64,000 bases of DNA from CBDAUN01 sp965214615 (GCA_965214615.1 OZ243952.1:1054001-1118000), one strand, 5' to 3'. Shown: positions 7,532 through 17,114, counted from the stretch's first letter. Numbers and translations: made by a program. The notes: generated from the letters alone by a model not told the origin.

Positions 7532-8449
7532 ATGACGGAAACTGTAATTTCATCTGAGTCCAAGACCGTAGTCATCGGATACGAGCGTCCGTTTTGCGTG
7601 ATTGGCGAACGGATCAATCCGACCGGACGCAAGATGCTGGCCGCAGAAATGGCCAGCGGCGACTACAGCCGCGTAGTGTCTGATGCGCTGGCCCAGGTCC
7701 GGGCAGGGGCCCATATGCTTGATGTCAATGCCGGCATTCCGCTGGCAGACGAGCCGCGCATTCTGGCAGAGTGCGTCCAGCTTGTGCAGTCGATTACGGA
7801 TGTTCCGCTGTCGATAGATTCGTCCATAGTCGCGGCTTTGGAGTCAGGGCTTGAAGCCTATAAGGGCAGGGCGCTGGTGAATTCGGTGACAGGCGAAGAA
7901 GAGCGTCTCGAAACCGTACTGCCCCTGGTGAAGAAATACGACGCGGCAGTCGTGGCGATTTCCAATGATGAGACCGGCATCTCCGAAGATCCGGATGTCC
8001 GCTATCAGGTTGCCAAGAAAATTGTCGAGAGAGCCGAAGATTACGGCATCAAGCGATGCGACGTCGTCGTGGACCCACTCGTCATGCCGATCGGCGCGAT
8101 CGGACTGGCAGGCAGGCAGGTGTTTCGGATCGTGCAGCGCCTGCGCGAGGAATTGAAGGTCAATACGACCTGCGGCGCATCGAATATCAGTTTCGGTCTG
8201 CCCAACCGTCATGCGCTGAATGCAGCGTTCCTTTCCATGTCGATCGGCGCCGGCATGACTTCTGCGATCACATCTCCTTTGCATGAGGAGATCATGACTT
8301 CGATCATGGCGGCGAATGTCATGATGGGAACCGACCGGGAATGCCGGCAGTGGATTCGAATGTTCCGCGCGCCGGTACCGGAGTCGGAAAGTGCTGGCGA
8401 ACGGGTCGGTCGGCGAAGCGGTGGCCGTCGTCGCCGAGCTACCGCGTAA
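7532..8449 (+). CDS. Methylcorrinoid:tetrahydrofolate methyltransferase (MtgA/AcsE-like)
   Basis: This 305-residue protein has the pterin-binding TIM-barrel signature: VIGERINPTGRK, HMLDVNAGIPLADEP, SIDSSI, LVNSVTGEEER, VVVDPLVMPIGAIG and NTTCGASNISFGLPNR. These enzymes move a methyl group between a corrinoid protein and tetrahydrofolate, feeding C1 units from demethylation into the folate pool. It lies 44 bp after the corrinoid protein gene in the same operon. The C-terminus is a basic, Arg-rich tail (about residues 285-305) not needed for the fold. A methionine synthase role is unlikely, because the homocysteine and B12 domains are absent. Confidence 0.92.
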   Translation: MTETVISSESKTVVIGYERPFCVIGERINPTGRKMLAAEMASGDYSRVVSDALAQVRAGAHMLDVNAGIPLADEPRILAECVQLVQSITDVPLSIDSSIVAALESGLEAYKGRALVNSVTGEEERLETVLPLVKKYDAAVVAISNDETGISEDPDVRYQVAKKIVERAEDYGIKRCDVVVDPLVMPIGAIGLAGRQVFRIVQRLREELKVNTTCGASNISFGLPNRHALNAAFLSMSIGAGMTSAITSPLHEEIMTSIMAANVMMGTDRECRQWIRMFRAPVPESESAGERVGRRSGGRRRRATA

Positions 8450-8598
8450 GGCTTTTTTCCATTGCCTATTGCTGAGAGGGCTTGCGCCATGCAGTATCGC
8501 AATGCACTGGTTCGGCATGACTTTGCCGCCCCGCTGAATTGACCGCATTCGAATCTCCTGCCAGGGATCAGATTGCGCCGGGCGCGCAAACTGACGCT

Positions 8599-10593
8599 AT
8601 GGTTGTATTCACTCCGTCCGGCCGGCGCGGCAAGTTTGCGCCAGGAACCACAATTTTGCAGGCTGCCAGGGCGCTAGGAGTCGATCTGGATTCCGTGTGC
8701 GGCGGCCGGGCCATGTGCGGCCGCTGCCAGGTGCAGCTAAGCGTTGGCGCATTCGCCAAGCATGGCGTCAATTCAATGCCCGAGCATTTATCTTCGGTCA
8801 GCGTTCTAGAAACTGAATATTCCAAGGACAATGAATTGAAGCCTGAGCGGCGCCTCGGCTGCTCTGTCGAGATTCTAGGCGATGTCGTGATCGATGTCCC
8901 GCCGGACAGCCAGGTGCATCGGCAAGTGGTCCGAAAGCGCGCCGAGGTGCACGATATCAACCTCGATCCTGTGGTCAGGCTCTACTATGTCGATGTTCAG
9001 GAACCGAATATGCACGACCCGTCCGGCGATCTGCAGCGGCTCAAGGATGCGCTGGAGTTTGAATGGAGGCTTGAGAATCTGAGATGTGATTTGCGCCAGA
9101 TTCAGCAAGTGCAGGGTGCTTTGCGCGAAGGCGATTGGAACGTGACCTGCGCTGTTCACGGCGGGTCGCAGATCGTGGCGATCTGGCCAGGGTTCCGCAA
9201 CAACACCTACGGCATTGCGTTTGACATCGGCTCCACCACGATTGCCGCACATTTGTGCGACCTGTCCAGCGGGGAGGTGGTGGCGGCTTCCGGCGCGATG
9301 AACCCGCAGATTCGTTTCGGCGAGGACCTGATGAGCCGCGTGTCGTATCTAATGATGAATCCTGGCGGCGAGCACGACATGACGCGCGAAGTGCGAGCGG
9401 CGATTCAGCGATTGGCGAACGAAGTATGCCGGGAGCACGGAGTCGGCACCGAGGATGTGCTCGACGCAGTATTCGTCGGAAACCCGATCATGCAGCATTT
9501 GCTGCTCGGCATCAGCCCGATAGAGCTTGGCGGGGCGCCGTTTGCGCTGGCAACCGACGAATTCGTCAGTATCTGGGCATCTGAACTGGATCTTGAATTT
9601 CATTCCAATGCCAGAGCATTCGTACTGCCTTGCATAGCCGGCCATGTCGGCGCGGATACCGCTGGCATGATTCTCTCGGAACAGCCGCATTTGCATGATG
9701 AAATCATGCTTCTGGTCGATGTGGGAACCAACGCTGAAATTGTTCTGGGCAATCGGCATCGGTTGCTGGCGGCTTCAAGTCCGACGGGGCCGGCGTTCGA
9801 AGGTGCGCAAATCAGTGGCGGTCAGCGTGCTGCGCCCGGCGCGATCGAGCGGGTGCGGGTTGACCCGGAGACGCTGGAGCCGAAATTCAAAGTGATTGGC
9901 TGCGATCTGTGGTCGACGGAACCCGGTTTTGAAAGTGCCGTACGCTCAACGGGCGTGACCGGTATTTGCGGGTCGGGAATCATCGAAGTCATTGCTGAAA
10001 TGTTCCTTGCAGGGATTATTGACTCCGATGGCGTGATTCAACCTGACGAGACTCGCCCGAGCAGCAGAATTGTTGCAGAAAAGCGCACCTTTTCCTATGT
10101 GCTCAATGATGCCGAGCCGCGGATTCGCATTACCCAGAACGATGTCAGGGCCATTCAGCTTGCAAAGGCGGCGCTGTATGCCGGTGTGCGGCTGCTTATG
10201 GACCGCATGGATATTGATTCGGTCGACCGCATACGTCTGGCAGGCGCATTCGGCAGCCACATCGATGTCAAGTATGCAATGATTCTCGGTCTTGTGCCGG
10301 ATTGCGAGCTCGAAAACGTGACGTCGGCCGGAAACGCAGCGGGCACCGGAGCCCGAATTGCGCTGTTGGACCGCAGTGCTCGTGATGAAATCGCCCAGGT
10401 GGTGCGCAACGTAGAAAAGATCGAAACAGCGGTCGAACCGATGTTTCAGAAGCATTTCGTCGATGCGATGGCGATTCCGCACAAGACGGCCGAATTTGAG
10501 CATCTGAGTAGCGAGGTTAAGCTGCCGAGCCGGTTATCCAATCGCGGGTCCGGTGCGGGAGGGCGGCGCCGCCGCAAGCGCTCCGGGCGGTAG
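8599..10593 (+). CDS. Corrinoid activation protein (2Fe-2S plus ASKHA ATPase, RamA/DUF4445 type)
   Basis: The protein is about 664 residues. The N-terminus is a plant-type [2Fe-2S] domain with Cys34, Cys40, Cys43 and Cys88 (CGGRAMCGRC, then LGCSVEI). The rest is the DUF4445 ASKHA fold, with phosphate-loop motifs GIAFDIGSTTIAAHL and LLVDVGTNAEIVLG and the closing LAGAFGSHIDVKYAM. Such proteins reactivate corrinoid proteins that have fallen to Co(II), using ATP and an electron. The frame is open from a TTG at 8539, but the ATG at 8599 places the ferredoxin domain at the start. It ends in a basic tail like the preceding enzyme. The partners are the corrinoid proteins at 6771 and perhaps 25241. 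Confidence 0.9.
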   Translation: MVVFTPSGRRGKFAPGTTILQAARALGVDLDSVCGGRAMCGRCQVQLSVGAFAKHGVNSMPEHLSSVSVLETEYSKDNELKPERRLGCSVEILGDVVIDVPPDSQVHRQVVRKRAEVHDINLDPVVRLYYVDVQEPNMHDPSGDLQRLKDALEFEWRLENLRCDLRQIQQVQGALREGDWNVTCAVHGGSQIVAIWPGFRNNTYGIAFDIGSTTIAAHLCDLSSGEVVAASGAMNPQIRFGEDLMSRVSYLMMNPGGEHDMTREVRAAIQRLANEVCREHGVGTEDVLDAVFVGNPIMQHLLLGISPIELGGAPFALATDEFVSIWASELDLEFHSNARAFVLPCIAGHVGADTAGMILSEQPHLHDEIMLLVDVGTNAEIVLGNRHRLLAASSPTGPAFEGAQISGGQRAAPGAIERVRVDPETLEPKFKVIGCDLWSTEPGFESAVRSTGVTGICGSGIIEVIAEMFLAGIIDSDGVIQPDETRPSSRIVAEKRTFSYVLNDAEPRIRITQNDVRAIQLAKAALYAGVRLLMDRMDIDSVDRIRLAGAFGSHIDVKYAMILGLVPDCELENVTSAGNAAGTGARIALLDRSARDEIAQVVRNVEKIETAVEPMFQKHFVDAMAIPHKTAEFEHLSSEVKLPSRLSNRGSGAGGRRRRKRSGR

Positions 10594-10646
10594 GCCGAAT
10601 ACGGCTGTCAGCCGAATAAGATTCAATTCAACCGAAGGTGAACCCT

Positions 10647-12077
10647 ATGCGGGCGGATACGGTGATTGAAAACGGACTTGTAATCGACGGATCCGGGAGT
10701 CCGCCTTTTTCTGCCGACGTCGCGATTGCTGGCGATCGAATTGTTTGCGTTGGCGATTCGGCGCAGATCGAATGCGCTTCCCGGGTCGATGTGTCGGGCA
10801 GGATCGTAGCGCCCGGATTCATTGATGCGCATACCCATGACGACCGCGTATTGCTTTCGTCGCCGGACATGACAAGCAAGATCAGCCAAGGTGTTACCAC
10901 GGTGGTGACCGGCAACTGCGGCATCAGCCTTGCGCCGCTGAGCGGCAAGAGCCCGGTGGCGCCGATGAATTTGCTTGGCGATCGCCAATGGTACCGGTTC
11001 AATTCGGTCAGCGACTATGCTGCTGAACTGGATGCAGCGCCGGCGGCGGTCAATTCGGTCATGCTTGTCGGTCATACAACGCTCAGGGTTGCGACGATGG
11101 ATCGTGTCGACCGCCCGGCTACCCGAAGGGAACTGGCAGTGATGGAGCAAATGGCGGGCACTGCGATGGAGGAGGGCTGCATCGGCCTGAGTACAGGACT
11201 TGAGTACCCTCCCGCGATCAGCGCGCCTGCGCACGAGGTACTGCAGTTGGCAATCCGTGTGTCATCCGAGGGCGGGATCTATACGACTCATATGCGCAAT
11301 GAAAGCGACGAGGTTTGCGACTCGATCAGTGAGACCGTGCACGTCGCCGACAAGGCGGGCATTCGAACGGTTATCTCCCATCACAAGACCTGCGGCAAAA
11401 GCAACTGGGGCCGTACTCGCGAGACACTTGCTCTGATTGAGCAGGCCCAGAAGGATGTGGACATCACGATCGACGTGTATCCGTATACCGCGAGTTCCAC
11501 ATCGCTGCTCAAGCAATACGTTCCGAAAGCGGACCGGATCGTCGTAACCTGGTCGGACCCGCATCCTGAGTTCACCGGTGCCGATCTTTCGATGGTTGCC
11601 GAAAAATGGGGAGTCGGCGTATCTGAAGCGATTGACCGGCTTTCGCCGGCAGGGGCAATCTATTTTCAGATGGACGAAAACGACCTGCAGCGTGTTTTAA
11701 AATTTCCGGGTGCTATGATCGGTTCCGACGGACTGCCGAGCGACCGGTTTCCGCATCCGCGCCTTTGGGGTACATTTCCAAGGGTGCTTGGCCGCTACAG
11801 CCGGGAGATCGGCTTGTTTCCGATTGAGGAGGCGGTCGCCAAGATGACCGGGATTACGGCGTCAACATTCGGACTGAGCGACCGCGGACTGATTGGCCCG
11901 GACATGCTTGCGGATATCGTGGTTTTCGATCGCGATTCGGTAATCGACAAGGCTGATTTTGACTCTCCCGTGCAAAAGGCGGCCGGGATTGACCGGGTGT
12001 TTGTCAACGGCGAACTTGTCTACACCCAGGACGGCTGGACTGGCGCGCGGCCCGGGCGGCTTTTGCGGCGCGTGTGA
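10647..12077 (+). CDS. N-acyl-D-amino-acid deacylase/D-aminoacylase (amidohydrolase)
   Basis: The protein is about 476 residues, the usual family length. Amidohydrolase metal motifs are present: the HxH motif in APGFIDAHTHDD, then TGNCGIS, STGLEYPP, THMRNES, the HH pair in VISHHKTCG and the catalytic Asp in MIGSDGLPSD. The family hydrolyses N-acyl-D-amino acids and related N-substituted amides. The ATG at 10647 has AAGGTGA at a good distance; an in-frame GTG lies at 10638. It is the last gene of the corrinoid operon, 50 bp after the activator. It may therefore release a methylated amino acid or amine for demethylation, which is inference. Confidence 0.88.
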   Translation: MRADTVIENGLVIDGSGSPPFSADVAIAGDRIVCVGDSAQIECASRVDVSGRIVAPGFIDAHTHDDRVLLSSPDMTSKISQGVTTVVTGNCGISLAPLSGKSPVAPMNLLGDRQWYRFNSVSDYAAELDAAPAAVNSVMLVGHTTLRVATMDRVDRPATRRELAVMEQMAGTAMEEGCIGLSTGLEYPPAISAPAHEVLQLAIRVSSEGGIYTTHMRNESDEVCDSISETVHVADKAGIRTVISHHKTCGKSNWGRTRETLALIEQAQKDVDITIDVYPYTASSTSLLKQYVPKADRIVVTWSDPHPEFTGADLSMVAEKWGVGVSEAIDRLSPAGAIYFQMDENDLQRVLKFPGAMIGSDGLPSDRFPHPRLWGTFPRVLGRYSREIGLFPIEEAVAKMTGITASTFGLSDRGLIGPDMLADIVVFDRDSVIDKADFDSPVQKAAGIDRVFVNGELVYTQDGWTGARPGRLLRRV

Positions 12078-12081
12078 AGAT

Positions 12082-12100
12082 GGCGCCACTGTCCGGCGCC
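12082..12100. terminator. GC-rich hairpin between convergent genes (weak)
   Basis: GGCGCC...GGCGCC forms a 6-bp stem with a 7-nt loop between the D-aminoacylase and the regulator, which are transcribed towards each other. There is no T-run, so intrinsic termination is uncertain. Confidence 0.25.
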
Positions 12101-12103
12101 TGC

Positions 12104-13105
12104 CTATCTGGTACTTTGCGATGGCGAGATTCCGCCTTGACGGTCGTCGCGGGGCGTGACGCCAAAGTAGAGGCGATAGACCTTGCTGAAATGCGGCGCC
12201 GAATAGAAGCCGCAGGCAATGCCGATGTCGAGAATTGACTTGTTTGTGAGCAGAATCATTTCACGCGCCCTTTCAAGACGCATATTCATGTAGTAGCGGT
12301 TGGGAGAAATGTTCAGATAGGACTTGAACAGGCGCTGCAAATGTCTGCCCGACATGTTCGCGTGTTCGGCGAGTTGTGGCAAGGATAGGGGATCTTCGAT
12401 ATTTGCCGCCATCAGAGTGATCACCGAAGTGAGCGCGGAACTCTTCGGTCCTATCATGTTACGCGTCTGCACCCTTTGCGCGCTTTGTCCGTCGCGAAAC
12501 TTCTCGTACATGAACTCGTCGCAGATATCAAGCGCCAGCGAGCCGCCGTATTGGTGGTGGATGATGCCGAGCATCATGTCCATCGGCGCCTGGCCGCCCG
12601 CGCAGGTAAACCTGTGCTGATCTATTTCGAACAGCTTTTGCGTCAAGCGCAACGATGGAAATTCATCACGCATCAGGTCAAGGAACTCCCAATGTACGGT
12701 GCAGCGACGCTTGCCGAGCAAATCGGCTTTCGCAAGCATGTAGGTTCCGGTACATAGGCCGCCGAGATTGACATCCTCTGCAGCAAGCTTCTGAAGCCAC
12801 GCGATAACCGACCGGTCTGCGCCATGCTGCCTGATATTTATTCCTCCGCAAACAAACACCACGTCAAGGCGCTTGGCATCGTGAATTGAATTTGACGGCT
12901 GCGTGGTAATTCCGTTGCTTGCCGATACGGCCTCCCCGTCGGAGGTGACGGTCGTCCATTCGAATAAATTCTCGCCGGATACGTAATTCGCCATTCGAAG
13001 CGGTTCGACAGCAGAAGTCAGCGCAATCATCGAGTATTGCGGGATTAGCAGAAAGCCAAAGGATTTGGGTTCTTCGGGCTGATTTTTTTCTGATCGCTCT
13101 TTCAT
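12104..13105 (-). CDS. GlxA family transcriptional regulator (DJ-1/PfpI plus AraC HTH)
   Basis: This 333-residue protein has an N-terminal class I glutamine-amidotransferase-like domain (FGFLLIPQYSMIALTSAVEPLR, then LGGLCTGTYMLAKADLL). Its C-terminal AraC-type double helix-turn-helix (about residues 225-320) includes LPQLAEHANMSGRHLQRLFK and DIGIACGFYSAPHFSKVYR. The architecture matches GbdR/CdhR-type activators, which sense betaine, dimethylglycine, carnitine or arginine-related compounds and switch on their catabolism. It is convergent with the corrinoid operon and follows the hydantoinase gene on its own strand, so both are plausible targets. An inverted repeat at 13152-13187 lies just upstream. 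Confidence 0.9.
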   Translation of the reverse strand: MKERSEKNQPEEPKSFGFLLIPQYSMIALTSAVEPLRMANYVSGENLFEWTTVTSDGEAVSASNGITTQPSNSIHDAKRLDVVFVCGGINIRQHGADRSVIAWLQKLAAEDVNLGGLCTGTYMLAKADLLGKRRCTVHWEFLDLMRDEFPSLRLTQKLFEIDQHRFTCAGGQAPMDMMLGIIHHQYGGSLALDICDEFMYEKFRDGQSAQRVQTRNMIGPKSSALTSVITLMAANIEDPLSLPQLAEHANMSGRHLQRLFKSYLNISPNRYYMNMRLERAREMILLTNKSILDIGIACGFYSAPHFSKVYRLYFGVTPRDDRQGGISPSQSTR

Positions 13106-13151
13106 GACAAAAAATATTATTTCCTATGGAAAAATAAGTTTTGCCTATATT

Positions 13152-13187
13152 GTAATTGTGTGATTAAATAATTTCCACACCAATTAC
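13152..13187. promoter_or_regulatory. Inverted repeat upstream of the GlxA-type regulator
   Basis: GTAATTGTGTG and CACACCAATTAC face each other across a 13-bp AT-rich spacer, with one extra base in one arm. It lies between the hydantoinase stop and the regulator start. There is no T-run on the transcribed strand after the stem. An autoregulatory operator is the likeliest reading. Confidence 0.4.
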
Positions 13188-13218
13188 ACAAAAAAAGTCA
13201 ACAATTTACGATTTTGCC

Positions 13219-15198
13219 CTATTTTCCGTAGTTTTTTGCCGTTGCTGTCGAACTGATTCTCGATTCGATGAACACCCCGGAATCGCCAAGTGTCCTTACG
13301 ACGAGGTCATTTCGCTGCGAACTGACGACCGGGCGGATGGCATTTGAATCGATCGCGCGCTTTAGAACCAGTTTTTCCAGTTCGGACTGAACAAATTGCG
13401 CAGCTGTGTCAAGATCTGCGAAATCTGTGATGCCTGACGGAGTGTGTGCGCGGTAGACGCCTTCGGCAGGGGAGGTGATGAGTCCGGATACTCTCTGGGA
13501 AATTCCTCCTGCGACAGCGCCGACTGCGTTGCCGACATGGAAGTTCTCCGGAATTTCAACAGCCGTATTCAGGCGGCGTGCGATTTCCGGATAAAAGGGT
13601 GATGCCGGAGCGCCTACAGCAACCAAAGTTCCGTTGAATGAGAAGTTCACTTGCAGGGCATGTGTTGCCCCGGCTGGGGAAATCCCCTTGCGCAGCAGCA
13701 GATCGTCGGCGACGCCGGTGTCATAGTTTGGAAATTCGGAAGTCAGTGCCGCCTGTATCAGCACTTCGCAGGAGCGCTCGATGACACGCTCGACGACCTC
13801 GTGCGAGAAGTCTTGCGGATCGTCCCACAAAGGTTTCATATCGCGTCTGAAGCCGCGGGACCAGATGCGCGACCCCAGTTGCGACGCCTGCTTTGGCCAC
13901 CGGTCCAGTTGATTCAGGGCATGCAGTGCGTCGGTCGGCGTGAATGCGGACAGCGTCGCTATATCCATGGTGCGCAGCCGATTGAATGCCCTAAAAAGAC
14001 GCAGGTCGCGAAAAAGGTCTTCGCAAGGAAGCGGTCCATCTTGCAGTCGATCGAGCAGGGTGCGCTCGCTTTTGCCGAGAATCGCTTCATTCGCGCAGTT
14101 CTTTCGCAAAATTGCAAAGCACCCCTGGTACTCTTGCGGGGGGCGGCCGACTTGATCCTGCAGCACCTGTTCGATTTCGGGGTGCTGCTTTGCCAGCGCG
14201 CATAGTGGCAGGGCGCGTTCAGGCCCTACTTGAAGGGGCCGTCCGAAGCTGACCTGGCTGTCGCCCCCGAGTCCGACGGTGTAGACGTCCGCTGCCTCTA
14301 CAAATGTTCTGAATCCTCCGACAACGGCACCGTCGCGAGCGATTTTCGGCGCTCCGTTTTCCAAAATGGCTATGTCTGTCGTGGTGCCTCCGATGTCGGA
14401 GACGACGGCAACCTCGCTGCTTGCCAGACTGCAGGCGCCGACGATGCTTGCGGCCGGACCGGACAGAATGGTTTCCACCGGGCGGGCTGATGCGATATCG
14501 GCGCTGATCATGGAGCCATCGCCCTTGACCACCATGACCGGTGCGTTGATCTTGCGCTGGTGCAATTCTTCACGCACGGTCCGAATCAGTTCGGAGATTG
14601 GCGCAATCAGCCTCGCATTCAAGGCTGTGGTCATCGCCCGCCGCGGGCCGTTCAGTTCGGAGCTGAGTTCGAAACTGCAAGTGACCGGCTTTTTACAGAT
14701 GTCGGCAATGAGATTGCGAACTGCGATTTCGTGATCGGTATTGCGTACTGAGAATATTCCTGCGACAGCGAACGCCGTAACCCGGTCGGCGTGGCGGACG
14801 ATCGCCTGGCGAGCGGATTCCAGATCAAGCGGCTCGGCCTCGTCGCCCATTGCGGTATGTCCGCCGCGAATCAGTTCGACAGGATCATCGCGCAGCGCGG
14901 CCTTTAGCTTTGCCCGGTTCAGGGCATCGGCGCTGTGACCGATCAGAATCATGCATATGGTGCCGCCATGTCCTTCGACGATTGCATTGGTGGCAAGGGT
15001 TGTTGAAATGGAGGTCAGTTCGACAACTTTTGCCAGCGGCTGATCGGATGCGGTGTCGATCCGTCGAATGACATCGCGAATGCCGAGTGACAGGTCGTGA
15101 TGCGTAGTCAGCGACTTGGCGCAGCGCACGACGCCATCGGCATCGTCATAGAGAACCGCGTCGGTGTAGGTTCCTCCGGTATCAATCCCAAGTCGCAT
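13219..15198 (-). CDS. Hydantoinase/oxoprolinase family protein (HyuA-type, ASKHA)
   Basis: This 659-residue protein opens with the HyuA N-terminal motif MRLGIDTGGTYTDAVLYD. It contains STTLATNAIVEGHGG, the second ATPase motif VVSDIGGTTTDIAILENG and GLGGDSQVSFG. These are features of the ATP-dependent hydantoinase/oxoprolinase subunit A. The family cleaves hydantoins, 5-oxoproline or N-methylhydantoin with ATP, usually with a HyuB partner. No hyuB gene is next to it here. The ATG follows ACGGAGATC. It is transcribed in the same direction as the GlxA-type regulator. An alternative role is a stand-alone ASKHA reactivase for a corrinoid protein. Confidence 0.85.
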   Translation of the reverse strand: MRLGIDTGGTYTDAVLYDDADGVVRCAKSLTTHHDLSLGIRDVIRRIDTASDQPLAKVVELTSISTTLATNAIVEGHGGTICMILIGHSADALNRAKLKAALRDDPVELIRGGHTAMGDEAEPLDLESARQAIVRHADRVTAFAVAGIFSVRNTDHEIAVRNLIADICKKPVTCSFELSSELNGPRRAMTTALNARLIAPISELIRTVREELHQRKINAPVMVVKGDGSMISADIASARPVETILSGPAASIVGACSLASSEVAVVSDIGGTTTDIAILENGAPKIARDGAVVGGFRTFVEAADVYTVGLGGDSQVSFGRPLQVGPERALPLCALAKQHPEIEQVLQDQVGRPPQEYQGCFAILRKNCANEAILGKSERTLLDRLQDGPLPCEDLFRDLRLFRAFNRLRTMDIATLSAFTPTDALHALNQLDRWPKQASQLGSRIWSRGFRRDMKPLWDDPQDFSHEVVERVIERSCEVLIQAALTSEFPNYDTGVADDLLLRKGISPAGATHALQVNFSFNGTLVAVGAPASPFYPEIARRLNTAVEIPENFHVGNAVGAVAGGISQRVSGLITSPAEGVYRAHTPSGITDFADLDTAAQFVQSELEKLVLKRAIDSNAIRPVVSSQRNDLVVRTLGDSGVFIESRISSTATAKNYGK

Positions 15199-16027
15199 GG
15201 TGGATCTCCGTTTCGTGAATGAACGCAGTACTATAATCGCAGCGTGTATCCGCGTTGAGGAAAATGTGGATCAGATTCGCAATTCAATTTGCGATGGGGC
15301 AAAGGATGTTTGCGATTTTAATTCCTGTCGCCGGCAAATCATGCGCTTTCGATTTCCAGGTGAGCCGAATGTCGACCCCGGCCTGCTTGAAGTGGCGTGG
15401 GGAAAATTCGCGTCGCATCGCACTTGCGTGATGCGCGAGGACGGCTTTAATTCGACTGCGATCGCTGGAACACAAATGGAATGGCCGGTGAGATTTTGGG
15501 CATATCGATCGAATTCCAGCATTGGTGCGGACCATGGCTTGGAATTTTTCTCCATCGCTTGACAAGATCGAGCGGTCGATCTTGTTGGCGGATCATCAAA
15601 AATGCCGGAGCAAGCGCCCCTCCTGAATCCAACTGCCTGAGTTCTCAGAGTGAATGCGCTAACGCGGTATTTGACTCTTTGTATTTTCGCGATGACCGCT
15701 TCTGATGCGCTCGAGCTTCGACCGCATCACGTGATTATGCCTGTCTATGCTGCCGCGTTCGCGGCTTATCCGGCTAAACAAATGAATATCTGGCAAGTCA
15801 AGTATGTAATTCCCTATAATTGCGTTCGCATTGGCAGCGCGAACCGGATTTCATGAAGTCGTTTCAGGTTTCGCCAGCGCAGGATGAATGTGCGTGGATA
15901 CTCGCACAGTTGCGAATCGTGATGCTGAACCGGCGCGGCGCTGAACGTCGCGACTGCCACAATAGCGAATGATCAATCCATCTTCCGTGATTATTCGAAT
16001 GTACCCTTCCGGCCTGGCGGGCCGTGT
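15199..16027. other. Intergenic, no supported gene; one strong hairpin
   Basis: Only short open frames occur, none with family features. At 15562-15585 ACAAGATCGA and its exact complement TCGATCTTGT enclose GCGG. This 10-bp stem has no adjacent T-run and may be an operator or RNA hairpin. The right end carries the tRNA-Thr promoter region. Confidence 0.5.
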
Positions 16028-16103
16028 GCCGGTGTAGCTCAGTCGGCAGAGCAGCTGATTCGTAATCAGCAGGTCGGAGGTTCAAATCCTCTCGCCGGCA
16101 CCA
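16028..16103 (+). tRNA. trnT-CGU: tRNA-Thr (anticodon CGU)
   Basis: A complete 76-nt cloverleaf with encoded CCA is present. The acceptor arms GCCGGTG/CGCCGGC pair over 7 bp with one G-U. The D arm has GCTCAGTCGGCAGAGC. The anticodon stem CTGAT/ATCAG encloses TTCGTAA with anticodon CGT, and the T arm has GGAGG-TTCAAAT-CCTCT. It reads ACG threonine codons. It stands alone, not in a tRNA cluster. Confidence 0.97.
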
Positions 16104-16172
16104 TCAATTTCAAATCTGTGCGGCTCCGTCAACTGCGCGTCCGCCAAGGCAGGTGCGATTAAGCCGCTTCGC

Positions 16173-17114
16173 TTATGCCGCACGGGTGCTGACGTGTCCC
16201 GCGACAATATCGAACGATTTCTGAGATTGCCTGGCTTCTTGGGTCAGCCAGTTTCTGAATGCGGATATACGCGGCTTGTTGACGGTCTTGCGAGGACATG
16301 CCAGGAAAAATGAAAGCGGCGAAGGACTATGGACATCGAACAGCTTCACAAGTCTGCCGTGAGCCAGATCCGATTCAACATGGGCGCTTCGTGCCAAGGC
16401 GATTCCCTGATGGTCGATTGCCGCTTGTATGGCCATGCTGGTATCCGGAAACCGCGAACCGCGCGGCAGCGACTTGATGTGAACTCCGGCATCCCGGAAC
16501 CAATCGCGCCACCGGGGGCACGGGTCGGTCGAATGGCGGTACAGCAGCGGAAATCGCAATAGGTCTTCAGGAGTATTCGGCGGAGAGCGGCGCTTTAGAA
16601 ATACCGGACTGCATACAGGAAACACATACTCCTTGAGTAGCAGTTCGACTTGCAAGTCTGTCCAGTCCCCGGACCCGAGCCGTATTGCCACATCGACGTC
16701 ATCTTCGGCAAAATCCACCAGGTCATCGGTAGTGGATATCCAGACGTTAATATCGGGGTGGATGTCATTGAACCGGCCGAGACGCGGTATGAGCCACTTT
16801 ACCGCCAGCGAAGAGATGACGCTGACGCGTATCGATGAGCGTTCTTCAATGTCTTGGACTTCGTTGAGAACACGGTTCATATTTTCGATGAAATCGCGTA
16901 CGACCGGGACGATCATCTGTGCTTCGCGGGTGGATATGAGGCGTCGGCCCTTGCGCTTGAACAGCTTGAACCCCCACAAGTCCTCCAGATGCCTGATTTG
17001 GTGGCTGACGGCGCTTTGAGAGATGCACAGCTCTTCAGCCGCTCTGGTGAAGCTCAAATAGCGGTACGAAGCCTCAAGGGCCCGCAATGGTGCAATTGGA
17101 GGGAGACGGTTCAA
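16173..17114 (-). CDS. LysR family regulator, GcvA-like
   Basis: This 313-residue protein has the GcvA-type opening LPPIAPLRALEASYRYLSFT, then the winged helix-turn-helix RAAEELCISQSAVSHQIRHLE. A LysR substrate-binding domain follows (from about residue 90, with VSVISSLAVKWLIPRLGRF and DVDVAIRLGSGDW). GcvA relatives control glycine cleavage and other amino-acid or amine catabolism genes. The only start that keeps the conserved N-terminus is a TTG at 17114, without an obvious ribosome-binding site. An AT-rich palindrome lies 29 bp upstream at 17143-17164. Given the many GcvT-type genes in the window, control of C1 metabolism is plausible but not shown. Confidence 0.88.
   Translation of the reverse strand: MNRLPPIAPLRALEASYRYLSFTRAAEELCISQSAVSHQIRHLEDLWGFKLFKRKGRRLISTREAQMIVPVVRDFIENMNRVLNEVQDIEERSSIRVSVISSLAVKWLIPRLGRFNDIHPDINVWISTTDDLVDFAEDDVDVAIRLGSGDWTDLQVELLLKEYVFPVCSPVFLKRRSPPNTPEDLLRFPLLYRHSTDPCPRWRDWFRDAGVHIKSLPRGSRFPDTSMAIQAAIDHQGIALARSAHVESDLAHGRLVKLFDVHSPSPLSFFLACPRKTVNKPRISAFRNWLTQEARQSQKSFDIVAGHVSTRAA

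Noticed and set aside
15864..16085. 73-codon minus-strand frame starting MNLRPADYESAALPTELH
   Set aside because: This is the well-known artefact of translating the antisense strand of a tRNA gene.
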